22,822 nucleotides of DNA from CAYQDR01 sp964416315 (GTDB lineage: Bacteria; Methylomirabilota; Methylomirabilia; Rokubacteriales; DASRDR01): assembly GCA_964416315.1 (NCBI GenBank), contig CAYQDR010000077.1:1-22822 (forward strand), read 5' to 3'. How positions within the stretch are numbered: position 1 is the stretch's first letter; the number at the start of each line of letters is the position of its first letter. The notes under the pieces are model-generated. The model searched no databases. It was given only the letters and a program-made list of their open reading frames with translations, and was not told the origin of the DNA. Of the stretch, positions 1-6,004 are shown one piece after another. Position numbers and translations under genes: made by a program.

Positions 1-2
1 TC

Positions 3-953
3 ATCAACGGCTTCCACGACGCCGCCAACTCGATCGCCACGGTCGTCTCGACGCGGGTCCTGAGCCCGATGCAGGCAGTCGCGTGGGCGGCGCTCTTCAA
101 CTTCGTCGCGGCGTTCGGATTCGGCGTCAGCGTGGCCCGCACGGTCGGCAAGGGCATCGTGGAGCCGGCGGTGGTGGACTCCTGGGTGATCCTCGCGGGG
201 CTGACCGGGGCGATCACCTGGAACCTTATCACCTGGTACGGCGGCATCCCCTCGAGCTCCTCCCACGCCCTCATCGGCGGCCTGGCCGGGGCCGCGGTCG
301 CGAAGGCGGGGATGGGCAGCCTGGTCCCGGCAGGGCTGTTCAAGACGGCCGCGTTCATGGTGCTCTCGCCGCTCCTCGGGCTCGCCATCGCGTTCGCGCT
401 GATGCTCGGCGTCATGTGGGCGTTCCTCCGCGCCTCGCCGAGTCGCGTGGACAAGCTCTTCCGCCGTCTCCAGCTCGTGTCGGCGGCGTTCTACAGCCTC
501 GGCCACGGGACGAACGACGCGCAGAAGACGATGGGGATCATCGCGGGGCTCCTCTTCGCGACGGGCTACCTCGGGCCCGAGTTCTTCGTGCCCTTGTGGG
601 TCATCTTGGCGGCGCACGCGGCCATCGCGCTCGGCACCCTCGCGGGTGGCTGGCGGATCGTCAAGACCATGGGCATGCGGATCACGAAGCTCAAGCCGGT
701 CGGCGGGTTCTGCGCCGAGACGGCCGGGTCGCTGATGCTCATCGGGACGGCGGTCGCGGGCATCCCCGTCAGCACGACGCACACGATCACCGGCGCCATC
801 GTCGGGGTGGGCGCGACCACGCGGCTGTCGGCCGTCCGGTGGGGCGTGGCCGGGCGCATCGTCTGGGCCTGGATCCTGACGATCCCCGCCGCCGGCGCGA
901 TCGCGGCTGGGACGTGGGCCCTGCGGGCGGCGCTCTACGGGCTTCTGCCCTGA
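3..953 (+). CDS. pit: Inorganic phosphate transporter, PiT family (5' end cut by the window)
   Basis: This is the C-terminal 316 residues of an inner-membrane low-affinity phosphate permease that couples phosphate or metal-phosphate uptake to an ion gradient. The open frame runs off the left edge, so the true start is not visible. Both halves of the PiT internal duplication are present: the first signature, NGFHDAANSIAT, begins at the second visible residue, and the second, GHGTNDAQKTMGIIAG, lies near residue 170. Several glycine/alanine-rich membrane helices separate them, and a late STTHTITGAIVG segment is also typical. The first methionine in frame (base 69) is internal to the first signature region and is not the start. 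The next gene begins 5 bases after the stop. The family call is very secure; which ion is used cannot be told from sequence. Confidence 0.95.
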   Translation: MNGFHDAANSIATVVSTRVLSPMQAVAWAALFNFVAAFGFGVSVARTVGKGIVEPAVVDSWVILAGLTGAITWNLITWYGGIPSSSSHALIGGLAGAAVAKAGMGSLVPAGLFKTAAFMVLSPLLGLAIAFALMLGVMWAFLRASPSRVDKLFRRLQLVSAAFYSLGHGTNDAQKTMGIIAGLLFATGYLGPEFFVPLWVILAAHAAIALGTLAGGWRIVKTMGMRITKLKPVGGFCAETAGSLMLIGTAVAGIPVSTTHTITGAIVGVGATTRLSAVRWGVAGRIVWAWILTIPAAGAIAAGTWALRAALYGLLP

Positions 954-958
954 GGACG

Positions 959-1873
959 GTGCGGCGCCGGCGACCAGCGGCGCCCTGGGCCCGCCGGGGC
1001 CAGCGGGCCGTCGCCGCGCTGGTCGGCGGGGCGGGGTGGCTCGTGGGCCGGCTGCCGCTCACCATGAGCCGGCGTGTCGGCGCCGCGGCGGGGGAGCTCG
1101 CGTACTGGGTGCTCGCGGGGCGTCGGCGTGTCGCGCACGCCAACCTCGCGCTCGCCTTCGGCCCGGCGCTCGACCCCCGCGCGCGGCGGCGGCTCGCCCG
1201 GGCCAACTTCCGCCACCTCGGCGTGACGGTCTTCGAGTGCTGCCGGTTGTTCTTCGGCCCGCCGGGGCGGATGCTCGAGCGGGTGCGGATGGAGGGGGTC
1301 GAGCACCTGAAGGCGGGCCTCGCCGAGGGCCGCGGGGTCCTCTATCTGGGCGCGCACTTCGGGGACTGGGAGCTGCTCGCCGCGTCCCAGCAACTCACCG
1401 GGTTCCCCGTGAGCGTCGTGGTCCGACCGCTCGATAATCCGTTCCTCGAGGCGCTCGTCGCGCGCGCGCGCGAACGGTTGGGGGTGCGGCTCATCCCCAA
1501 GCGACGGGCGCTGCGGGACGTGCAGACCGCGCTCGCGCGGGGGGAGTGCGTCGGGATCATGCTGGACCAGAACGCCGGCCGTCGCGGCGTCTTCGTCCCG
1601 TTCTTCGGCGAGCTGGCGTCCACCTCGCGGAGCCTCGCCGTCCTCGCGCTCAAGACCGGCGCGCCCGTGGTCCCGGTGTTCATCCGCCGGCTGGCCGACG
1701 GCTCGCACCGGGTCACGCTGGAGCCGCCGATCCCTCTCGCGCGCACCGGCGAGCTCGAGCGCGACGTGGCCGAGGCGACGCGCCGCTTCACCGCGGCAAT
1801 CGAGCGCCAGGTACGGGCCCAGCCGGAGCAGTGGTTCTGGGTCCACCGCCGCTGGAAGACGCGGCCAGTGTGA
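959..1873 (+). CDS. Lipid A biosynthesis acyltransferase, LpxL/HtrB family
   Basis: This is a membrane-associated acyltransferase that adds a secondary acyl chain to a Kdo2-lipid A precursor at the inner face of the cytoplasmic membrane. The frame is open much further upstream, but only as a shadow of the transporter gene. The GTG at 959, just after that gene's stop, gives 304 residues, the usual family length. The catalytic HX4(D/E) motif is present as HFGDWE (His133, Glu138), preceded by GRGVLYLGA. Further conserved blocks are MLDQNAGRRGVFVPFFG near residues 201-217 and QWFWVHRRWK at the C-terminus. There is a short basic N-terminus followed by a hydrophobic segment at about 17-35. A GAGG lies only 3 bases before the GTG, so the ribosome binding site is close but plausible. 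It may equally be a phosphatidylinositol mannoside-type acyltransferase of the same superfamily, but the Gram-negative context favours LpxL. Confidence 0.9.
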   Translation: MRRRRPAAPWARRGQRAVAALVGGAGWLVGRLPLTMSRRVGAAAGELAYWVLAGRRRVAHANLALAFGPALDPRARRRLARANFRHLGVTVFECCRLFFGPPGRMLERVRMEGVEHLKAGLAEGRGVLYLGAHFGDWELLAASQQLTGFPVSVVVRPLDNPFLEALVARARERLGVRLIPKRRALRDVQTALARGECVGIMLDQNAGRRGVFVPFFGELASTSRSLAVLALKTGAPVVPVFIRRLADGSHRVTLEPPIPLARTGELERDVAEATRRFTAAIERQVRAQPEQWFWVHRRWKTRPV

Positions 1874-2526
1874 TGGGAGCCCGGGCGGCCCGGCGCCTCG
1901 GCGCCGGGATGGTCTTGATCCTGACGCTCGCGGTGCCCGCCGGGCGCCCCGCCGCCGAGGACCTCGCCCCCGCGCGCGGGGCCCTCGGTCCCCCGGGGCT
2001 CCTCTGGGGCCGTCTGGCGGCCGAGGAGGAGTCGCCCGACGGGCCCTGGACGCCGCTGGCCGGCGTCGACGTCGTGGTCTATCCCTATCTCCCGGAGGTT
2101 CTCGCCGACCTCGAGCGGATACGCCAGAGCGCCCGCGAGTCGGGCCGGCGGTTCGAGACGGCGGCGGCGCGCGTTCAGGAGATCCTGCGCGGCTACAAGA
2201 AGCGCCTCGAGGGCGGGGGCCCCGAGGGCGCTGGCGGCCTCGTCCGGCGGCAGGTCACGGACCCGATGGGGGTCTTCCTCTTCGAGGATCTCCCCTCGGG
2301 GGAGTGGCTCCTCGTGGCCACGCGGATCACCCCCTACGCCGCGGCCGCCGGCCGCGAGAGCCGGAAGCGGGCCGGAGGCCGCGAGTCTCGCTTCCTCGGG
2401 CCGTCGCGCCGGGGGCCGGCCCAGGAGGCCGAGATGTGGATCGTCCGGGTCCCCCTGAGCCCCGGGGAGCGGCACCGCCTCCTGCTCAGCGACCGCGCCC
2501 GCTGGCTCGCTGGTCCCCTTCGCTGA
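1873..2526 (+). CDS. Exported hypothetical protein with CnaB/carboxypeptidase-regulatory-like fold
   Basis: I do not recognise a named family. The ATG at 1873 shares its A with the stop of the acyltransferase (TGATG), which argues for translational coupling. The 217-residue product starts with a basic stretch and a hydrophobic segment (MVLILTLAVPAG) ending in an alanine-rich cleavage-like site near residues 23-28, so it is probably exported. A first beta segment (PLAGVDVVVYPY, about 61-72) and a second one (VTDPMGVFLFEDLPSGEWLL, about 128-147) match the typical CnaB/carboxypeptidase regulatory-like pattern of 'added element ... D..G.F.F..LP.G.Y.L'. Between them lies a charged, probably helical insertion of about 45 residues (74-118). 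The basic stretch after residue 160 is low complexity. A structural role in the periplasm is inference. Confidence 0.75.
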   Translation: MGARAARRLGAGMVLILTLAVPAGRPAAEDLAPARGALGPPGLLWGRLAAEEESPDGPWTPLAGVDVVVYPYLPEVLADLERIRQSARESGRRFETAAARVQEILRGYKKRLEGGGPEGAGGLVRRQVTDPMGVFLFEDLPSGEWLLVATRITPYAAAAGRESRKRAGGRESRFLGPSRRGPAQEAEMWIVRVPLSPGERHRLLLSDRARWLAGPLR

Positions 2527-2596
2527 TCCGGCCCGCCACCCGATTTCTCCGTAACGACACGAGGTTATGTCTGCCTCCCCGGGTTCGTTGCAATGG

Positions 2597-2625
2597 TTGA
2601 CACCCCGAGGGGGTTGTGTTAGAAG
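2597..2625 (+). promoter_or_regulatory. Sigma-70-type promoter for the lytic transglycosylase gene
   Basis: A perfect -35 hexamer TTGACA (2597-2602) is followed after exactly 17 bases by TAGAAG (2620-2625), which matches TATAAT at four of six positions. Transcription would start near 2632. The box lies in the 140-base gap between two genes. It also decides the downstream start, because a GTG at 2616 that would lengthen the protein lies inside the promoter. Confidence 0.7.
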
Positions 2626-2666
2626 GACGTACGGCCTCGAGGCGGTGCTGCCGGGGCCGCGACCGT

Positions 2667-3983
2667 ATGAGGCTACGGCCGTGGTGGTACCGCATCGTCG
2701 GGCCCTCCGGGGTGGCCCTGGCCATCCTGGCGGGCGGGCCTCTGGCTGCCGCCGGGTGGGGGGGCGAGCCGCTCGACGCGGGCCTCCTCGCCACGGCTCC
2801 TGAGGTGCTGGTCGCGGCCATCCCTCTGCCTCCTGATCCCCCGCTCCCACCCGCCGGAATCGAACTGCTCCCGCCGACGGATCCAGAGGAGGAAACCGTC
2901 AGCGAGCCGACGCTATCCTCCGAGCCAGCCGTGACGGCCGACGAGTCGCCCGTCGACGAGCCCAGTTCCGTCGCGACAGTGCTCCCGCCGAGTCCAGCCG
3001 TGCCCCCCTACCCCCTTGTCGTCAATCCGCCCGTCGAGGCGCTCATCGACTACTTCAGGGCGCGCGAGCGCGAGCGCTTCAGCCTGTGGCTCGCGCGCTC
3101 GGGCCGGTACCTGGACATGATCCGCCAGGTCTTCCGGGAGCGTGGGCTCCCGGAGGAGCTGGCCTACACGGCCATGATCGAGTCGGGGTTCTGGCCGCGC
3201 GCCGCCTCGCGGGTCGGCGCGAGGGGACTCTGGCAGTTCATGGAGGCGACAGCGCGGAGGTACGGCCTCACGGTCAACCGCTGGGTGGACGAGCGTCTGG
3301 ACCCGGTGAAGTCGACCGTGGCCGCGGCACAGTACCTCGGCGACCTCTACGAGATGTTCGGGCACTGGTTCCTCGCCCAAGCGGCGTACAACGCCGGCGA
3401 GGCGCGCGTCGCGCTGGCCATCAAGCGGGCGAAGACGAGCGACTTCTGGGCGCTCACGCAGACGCGCCACCTGCCGAACGAGACCAAGCGCTTCGTGCCC
3501 CAGATCCTCGCGGCGATGGTCATCACGCGGGAGCCGGCCCGGTACGGCTTCGAGGTCGCACAGGAGGCCCCGCTCGCCTACGACGAGATCGTCGTCCGCC
3601 GCGTGCTGGATCTCCCGACCATCGCCGCGCTCGCGGACGTGCCGGTGGAGGCCATCCGTGAGCTCAACCCCGCCCTGCGAGGGGGGATCACGCCGCCATT
3701 CAGCGCCTACGCCCTACGCCTCCCGCTGGGCAGCGGGGCGCGCTTCGAGACGGCGCTGGCCGAGACGCCCGCCTGGCGGCTCCCGCACTGGAAGATCCAC
3801 CGGGTCCAGCGGGGCCAGTCCCTGGCGCAGATCGCGCGGCTCTATCGGACCACGCCCCAGCGGCTCGCGGAGGTCAATGCGCTGCGGGGCGGGCAGCTCC
3901 GGGGCGTCAGCGAGCTCGTGGTGCCGGTCTCGATCCGGCGCCCCGTCGCGGACGGCGACCGGCTGGCGGCCCCTACGCCGTAG
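2667..3983 (+). CDS. MltD-like membrane-bound lytic murein transglycosylase (SLT + LysM)
   Basis: This envelope enzyme cleaves the MurNAc-GlcNAc bond of peptidoglycan with formation of a 1,6-anhydro end. I chose ATG 2667 (438 residues) over the GTG at 2616 because the latter lies inside a good promoter and adds a Cys/Arg-rich tail ahead of the signal sequence. The N-terminus is basic and then hydrophobic to about residue 30 (signal peptide). A Pro/Glu-rich linker runs to about 120. The SLT (GH23) domain spans about 140-290, with catalytic Glu172 in AMIESGFWP, the GARGLWQFM block at about 185-192 and the AYNAG motif at 240-244. A single LysM peptidoglycan-binding repeat lies at about 376-420 (HRVQRGQSLAQIARLY ... 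VNAL). E. coli MltD carries two LysM repeats and a lipobox; neither extra feature is seen here. Confidence 0.93.
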   Translation: MRLRPWWYRIVGPSGVALAILAGGPLAAAGWGGEPLDAGLLATAPEVLVAAIPLPPDPPLPPAGIELLPPTDPEEETVSEPTLSSEPAVTADESPVDEPSSVATVLPPSPAVPPYPLVVNPPVEALIDYFRARERERFSLWLARSGRYLDMIRQVFRERGLPEELAYTAMIESGFWPRAASRVGARGLWQFMEATARRYGLTVNRWVDERLDPVKSTVAAAQYLGDLYEMFGHWFLAQAAYNAGEARVALAIKRAKTSDFWALTQTRHLPNETKRFVPQILAAMVITREPARYGFEVAQEAPLAYDEIVVRRVLDLPTIAALADVPVEAIRELNPALRGGITPPFSAYALRLPLGSGARFETALAETPAWRLPHWKIHRVQRGQSLAQIARLYRTTPQRLAEVNALRGGQLRGVSELVVPVSIRRPVADGDRLAAPTP

Positions 3984-4031
3984 CCGGCCCGCGGGCGTCC
4001 CGGGCCAGCCGCGCGGCCCCGGGCGTGATGC

Positions 4032-4259
4032 GTGAAGGTTGAGGTTCACCTCTTCGCCGACCTGAGCCGGTACCTCCCTGCGGGGGTGGCCGCGGTGGAG
4101 TTGCCGGACGGCGTGAGCGTGGCCGATCTCGCCCAGCACCTCGCCATCCCGGACGACCTGCCCCGGCTCACGCTCGTGAACGGCCAGGACGCGCCGCCGG
4201 ACCGCCGCCTCGCCCCCGGAGACGTCGTCGACATCTTGCCCCCGCTCGCCGGCGGCTGA
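4032..4259 (+). CDS. MoaD/ThiS-family small sulfur-carrier protein
   Basis: This 75-residue ubiquitin-like protein begins at GTG 4032 and ends in Gly-Gly (PPLAGG), the C-terminus that is adenylated and thiocarboxylated in this superfamily. The N-terminal strand pattern (VKVEVHLFADLSRYLP), the middle VELPDGVSVADL block and LVNGQDAPPDRRLAPGDVVDILPPLAGG are typical of MoaD-like carriers (the NG and the GD.V...PP blocks). Such proteins donate sulfur in molybdopterin, thiamine or other thiolation pathways. No MoaE, MoaB, MoeB or ThiF partner is present in the window, so the pathway cannot be assigned. It starts 48 bases after the transglycosylase gene and is followed directly by a strong hairpin, so it ends that transcription unit. 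Confidence 0.85.
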   Translation: MKVEVHLFADLSRYLPAGVAAVELPDGVSVADLAQHLAIPDDLPRLTLVNGQDAPPDRRLAPGDVVDILPPLAGG

Positions 4260-4266
4260 GCTCATC

Positions 4267-4293
4267 GGGAGGGGGCCTCAACGGCCCCCTCCC
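4267..4293 (+). terminator. Perfect 11-bp hairpin after the MoaD-like gene, terminator-like
   Basis: GGAGGGGGCC-type left arm (4267-4277) pairs perfectly with 4283-4293 around the 5-base loop TCAAC. The stem is nearly all G-C. It starts 8 bases after the stop codon. There is no T-tract on the right side, so if it ends transcription it is not a textbook intrinsic terminator. Confidence 0.6.
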
Positions 4294-4481
4294 GGGCCTC
4301 CCCCAGAGGTTGCCGCGGCAAAGCCGCGGCTCGGAGCGGAACGCCATGGCCGCGAGGTGAATGACCGGAGCGCAGCGAGAAGCCCGGGCGCGGCGAGTCG
4401 GGTCTCGGAGCCGCCCGCCCATTTCTTCGGAGACTCTGAGCCGTCCGGGCGCAGCTGCGTCGGACCCGACCGCGCGCCCTT
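4294..4481. other. Non-coding gap between the MoaD-like gene and tRNA-Sec promoter
   Basis: I see no gene here. It holds a second perfect hairpin, in which GCCGCGGC (4312-4319) is separated from an identical, self-complementary GCCGCGGC (4323-4330) by AAA. It also holds a 'CCGGAGCG.AGCG' type stretch (about 4365-4385) resembling the sequence near 16804-16820. Frames that are open across this gap show only arginine/alanine-rich shadow protein. Confidence 0.5.
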
Positions 4482-4510
4482 TTGTCCGGGTCGGCCGCCG
4501 GTGATACACT
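4482..4510 (+). promoter_or_regulatory. Promoter for tRNA-Sec
   Basis: TTGTCC (4482-4487, four of six to TTGACA) is followed after 17 bases by TACACT (4505-4510, four of six to TATAAT). The predicted start near 4517 leaves a leader of about 18 bases before the mature tRNA at 4535, a normal arrangement for a tRNA gene. Confidence 0.55.
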
Positions 4511-4534
4511 CCAACCACTCGATTTGGCAGGCGG

Positions 4535-4632
4535 GGAAGCGCATAGGATCCCGGTGGGCCTCCCGGACTTCAAATCCGGTGTCGGGCTCCAGACAAGCTC
4601 GAGGTGGGTTCGACTCCCACGCGCTTCCGCCA
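4535..4632 (+). tRNA. selC: Selenocysteine tRNA, anticodon UCA
   Basis: This tRNA is charged with serine, converted to selenocysteinyl-tRNA by SelA and delivered to recoded UGA codons by SelB. The special shape is visible directly. An 8-bp acceptor stem pairs GGAAGCGC (4535-4542) with GCGCTTCC (4621-4628). The anticodon arm CCGGA-CTTCAAA-TCCGG has TCA at 4570-4572. The variable arm is long with about a 6-bp stem (about 4583-4602). The T arm is GTGGG-TTCGACT-CCCAC. Discriminator G4629 and the CCA end (4630-4632) are encoded. The extended D stem (about 4545-4561) has one mismatch and one wobble pair. The 98-base length, including CCA, is far above that of ordinary tRNAs. Its neighbours selA and selB confirm the identity. 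Confidence 0.97.
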
Positions 4633-4649
4633 CGCTGCGGAGGGGCGGG

Positions 4650-5228
4650 ATGAGCAAGGGGCGCGTGAAGGCGGGCAAGGGCGGGCCGAAGCCGGGGGTC
4701 GGCGTGGCGACTGGCCTCACGCGCCGGCAGCGCCGGCGGTTCGGGTGGGCCGCCGCGGCGCTCGCGATGCTCCTCGTGGCGGCCGCCGGCGGGTGGCTCT
4801 GGGCCCGGACACGGGAGCCCGCACCGGGCCTGTTCGTCCCGAGCCTGGGGAACGCTCACATCCCCACGCCCGACACGCCCCACCAGGCCTACAACTCCGA
4901 CCCGCCGACCTCGGGGCCGCATCTCCCGTACATCGCGCCGTGGGGGGTGCACACGCGGCCGGTCCCGAAGGAGCTCCAGATCCACAACCTGGAGGACGGC
5001 GGCGTCGTCGTCAACTACCGGCCGGAGTGCGCGGAGCGCGTCCTGGAGGGGCTCACGCGCATCGTCGGGCGCTACGCGGATCACGTTCTGCTGGCGCCCT
5101 ACCCGGGTCTGGACCGCTGCATCGCCCTGACGGCGTGGACGCGGATCGACAAGCTCGACGAGCTGGACGAGCGTCGCGTCACCCGGTTCATCGATGCCTA
5201 CCGGGGGATCGACCACCACGCGCGCTGA
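4650..5228 (+). CDS. DUF3105 family membrane-anchored protein
   Basis: ATG 4650 is preceded by a good ribosome binding site (GGAGGGG) located only a few bases after the tRNA's CCA end. The frame is open further upstream but that part overlaps the tRNA. The 192-residue product has a basic N-terminus, one transmembrane segment at about 31-51 and an extracytoplasmic domain. That domain carries the DUF3105 hallmarks: DPPTSGPHLP (about 84-93), a W-G, then IHNLEDGGVVVNYRP (about 111-125). His70, His78, His91, His101 and His112 are spread through the conserved part and could bind a metal, which is inference. The function of DUF3105 is not established. Its place between tRNA-Sec and selA is the notable point. 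Confidence 0.9.
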   Translation: MSKGRVKAGKGGPKPGVGVATGLTRRQRRRFGWAAAALAMLLVAAAGGWLWARTREPAPGLFVPSLGNAHIPTPDTPHQAYNSDPPTSGPHLPYIAPWGVHTRPVPKELQIHNLEDGGVVVNYRPECAERVLEGLTRIVGRYADHVLLAPYPGLDRCIALTAWTRIDKLDELDERRVTRFIDAYRGIDHHAR

Positions 5229-5709
5229 GTGGGGGCGGCGCGCCGCCGGCCTGCTCGTCCTCGGGCTGCTCGGGCTCGGCGCCTGCAGCAAGCCCTACGT
5301 GGCGCCGCTCCTGCCGGGGCCGCACACCGAGCGGATCGAGGCGCCCTACGAGACCGTGTGGCGCGCGCTCGTGCGCGCGCTCGCCCAGGACAACGTGCAG
5401 GTCCGCGCGATCGCCCGGGACTCGGGAGTGATCGCGTCGGAGGCGGTGCCGACGACGATCGGGCTCTACGCGGACTGCGGGCGCTTCGGAGGCGCGACCG
5501 TCGAGGGCGAGGCGCAGGTCGCCTTCACGATCTTCGTCCAGGCGGTCTCATCCACGCAGACGACGGTCCAGGTGAACACGCGCATGCGGACGGACACCTA
5601 CGCGCGGGGGAGCGGGACGCCCAAGCGGCGGGACCCGCTCATGTGCGCCTCCACCGGGCGCTGGGAGGCGAACCTGCTCGACACGGTGCGCGCCCTGCTC
5701 CGCCCCTGA
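5194..5709 (+). CDS. Putative outer-membrane or periplasmic lipoprotein
   Basis: The 171-residue product has a lipoprotein signal: basic N-region, hydrophobic core AAGLLVLGLLGLGAC and lipobox LGAC with Cys31, followed by Ser-Lys. ATG 5194 is the only usable start ahead of the signal and overlaps the DUF3105 gene by 35 bases, suggesting coupled translation. After the lipobox, an 'ERIEAPYETVWRALVRALAQ' block followed by a 'GVIASEA' strand resembles the repeated alpha/beta module of BamC-like lipoproteins and related uncharacterised families, but the match is too weak for a name. Two further cysteines (in ADCGRFGG and LMCASTG) are present. I cannot assign a function. Confidence 0.82.
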   Translation: MPTGGSTTTRAEWGRRAAGLLVLGLLGLGACSKPYVAPLLPGPHTERIEAPYETVWRALVRALAQDNVQVRAIARDSGVIASEAVPTTIGLYADCGRFGGATVEGEAQVAFTIFVQAVSSTQTTVQVNTRMRTDTYARGSGTPKRRDPLMCASTGRWEANLLDTVRALLRP

Positions 5710-5710
5710 G

Positions 5711-6004
5711 ATGGCCCCGCCGGACCCGCTCGAGGCGGTCCGCGCGCGCCTCGCCGCCCTGATCACCGAGCGGGAGGCCCTGCTCGAGGACGCGGCCTCC
5801 GCCTGGGTGCGCTTCGCGCGCGGCCGCGGCTGGAGCCGCAGCGACGTCGAGTGCCTGTGGGAGGGGCTGACCGAGGATCTGGTCCGACGGGGCGCGCGGG
5901 AGCGCGGCGGCGACGCCCGGGGCGCGCGGGACGCCGTGCTGGCCGCGATGGCGGCGCTCCGGAGCCGGATCCTCGCGGGCTTGGAGGTGGAGGAGTCGGC
6001 GTGA
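5711..6004 (+). CDS. Small helical hypothetical protein translationally coupled to selA
   Basis: I do not recognise this 97-residue protein. It starts at ATG 5711, one base after the lipoprotein stop, and its last bases overlap the selA start as GTGA (6001-6004). The sequence is soluble, charged and probably all alpha-helical (ITEREALLEDAASAWVRFAR, then a Trp-containing 'SRSDVECLWEGLTEDLVRR'). It has no signal peptide, membrane segment or known motif. GGAGGTGGAGGAG inside its 3' end doubles as the ribosome binding site of selA. The tight overlap makes it a real gene rather than chance; a role linked to selenocysteine synthesis is only guilt by association. Confidence 0.72.
   Translation: MAPPDPLEAVRARLAALITEREALLEDAASAWVRFARGRGWSRSDVECLWEGLTEDLVRRGARERGGDARGARDAVLAAMAALRSRILAGLEVEESA

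Noticed and set aside
1460..1475. Alternating CG run as a possible simple repeat or Z-DNA element
   Set aside because: It is short and encodes the alternating Ala-Arg residues of the acyltransferase; such runs are expected at this base composition.
2616..2666. Upstream GTG start for the lytic transglycosylase
   Set aside because: It lies between the -35 and -10 boxes of a good promoter and would put a Cys/Arg-rich segment ahead of the signal peptide.
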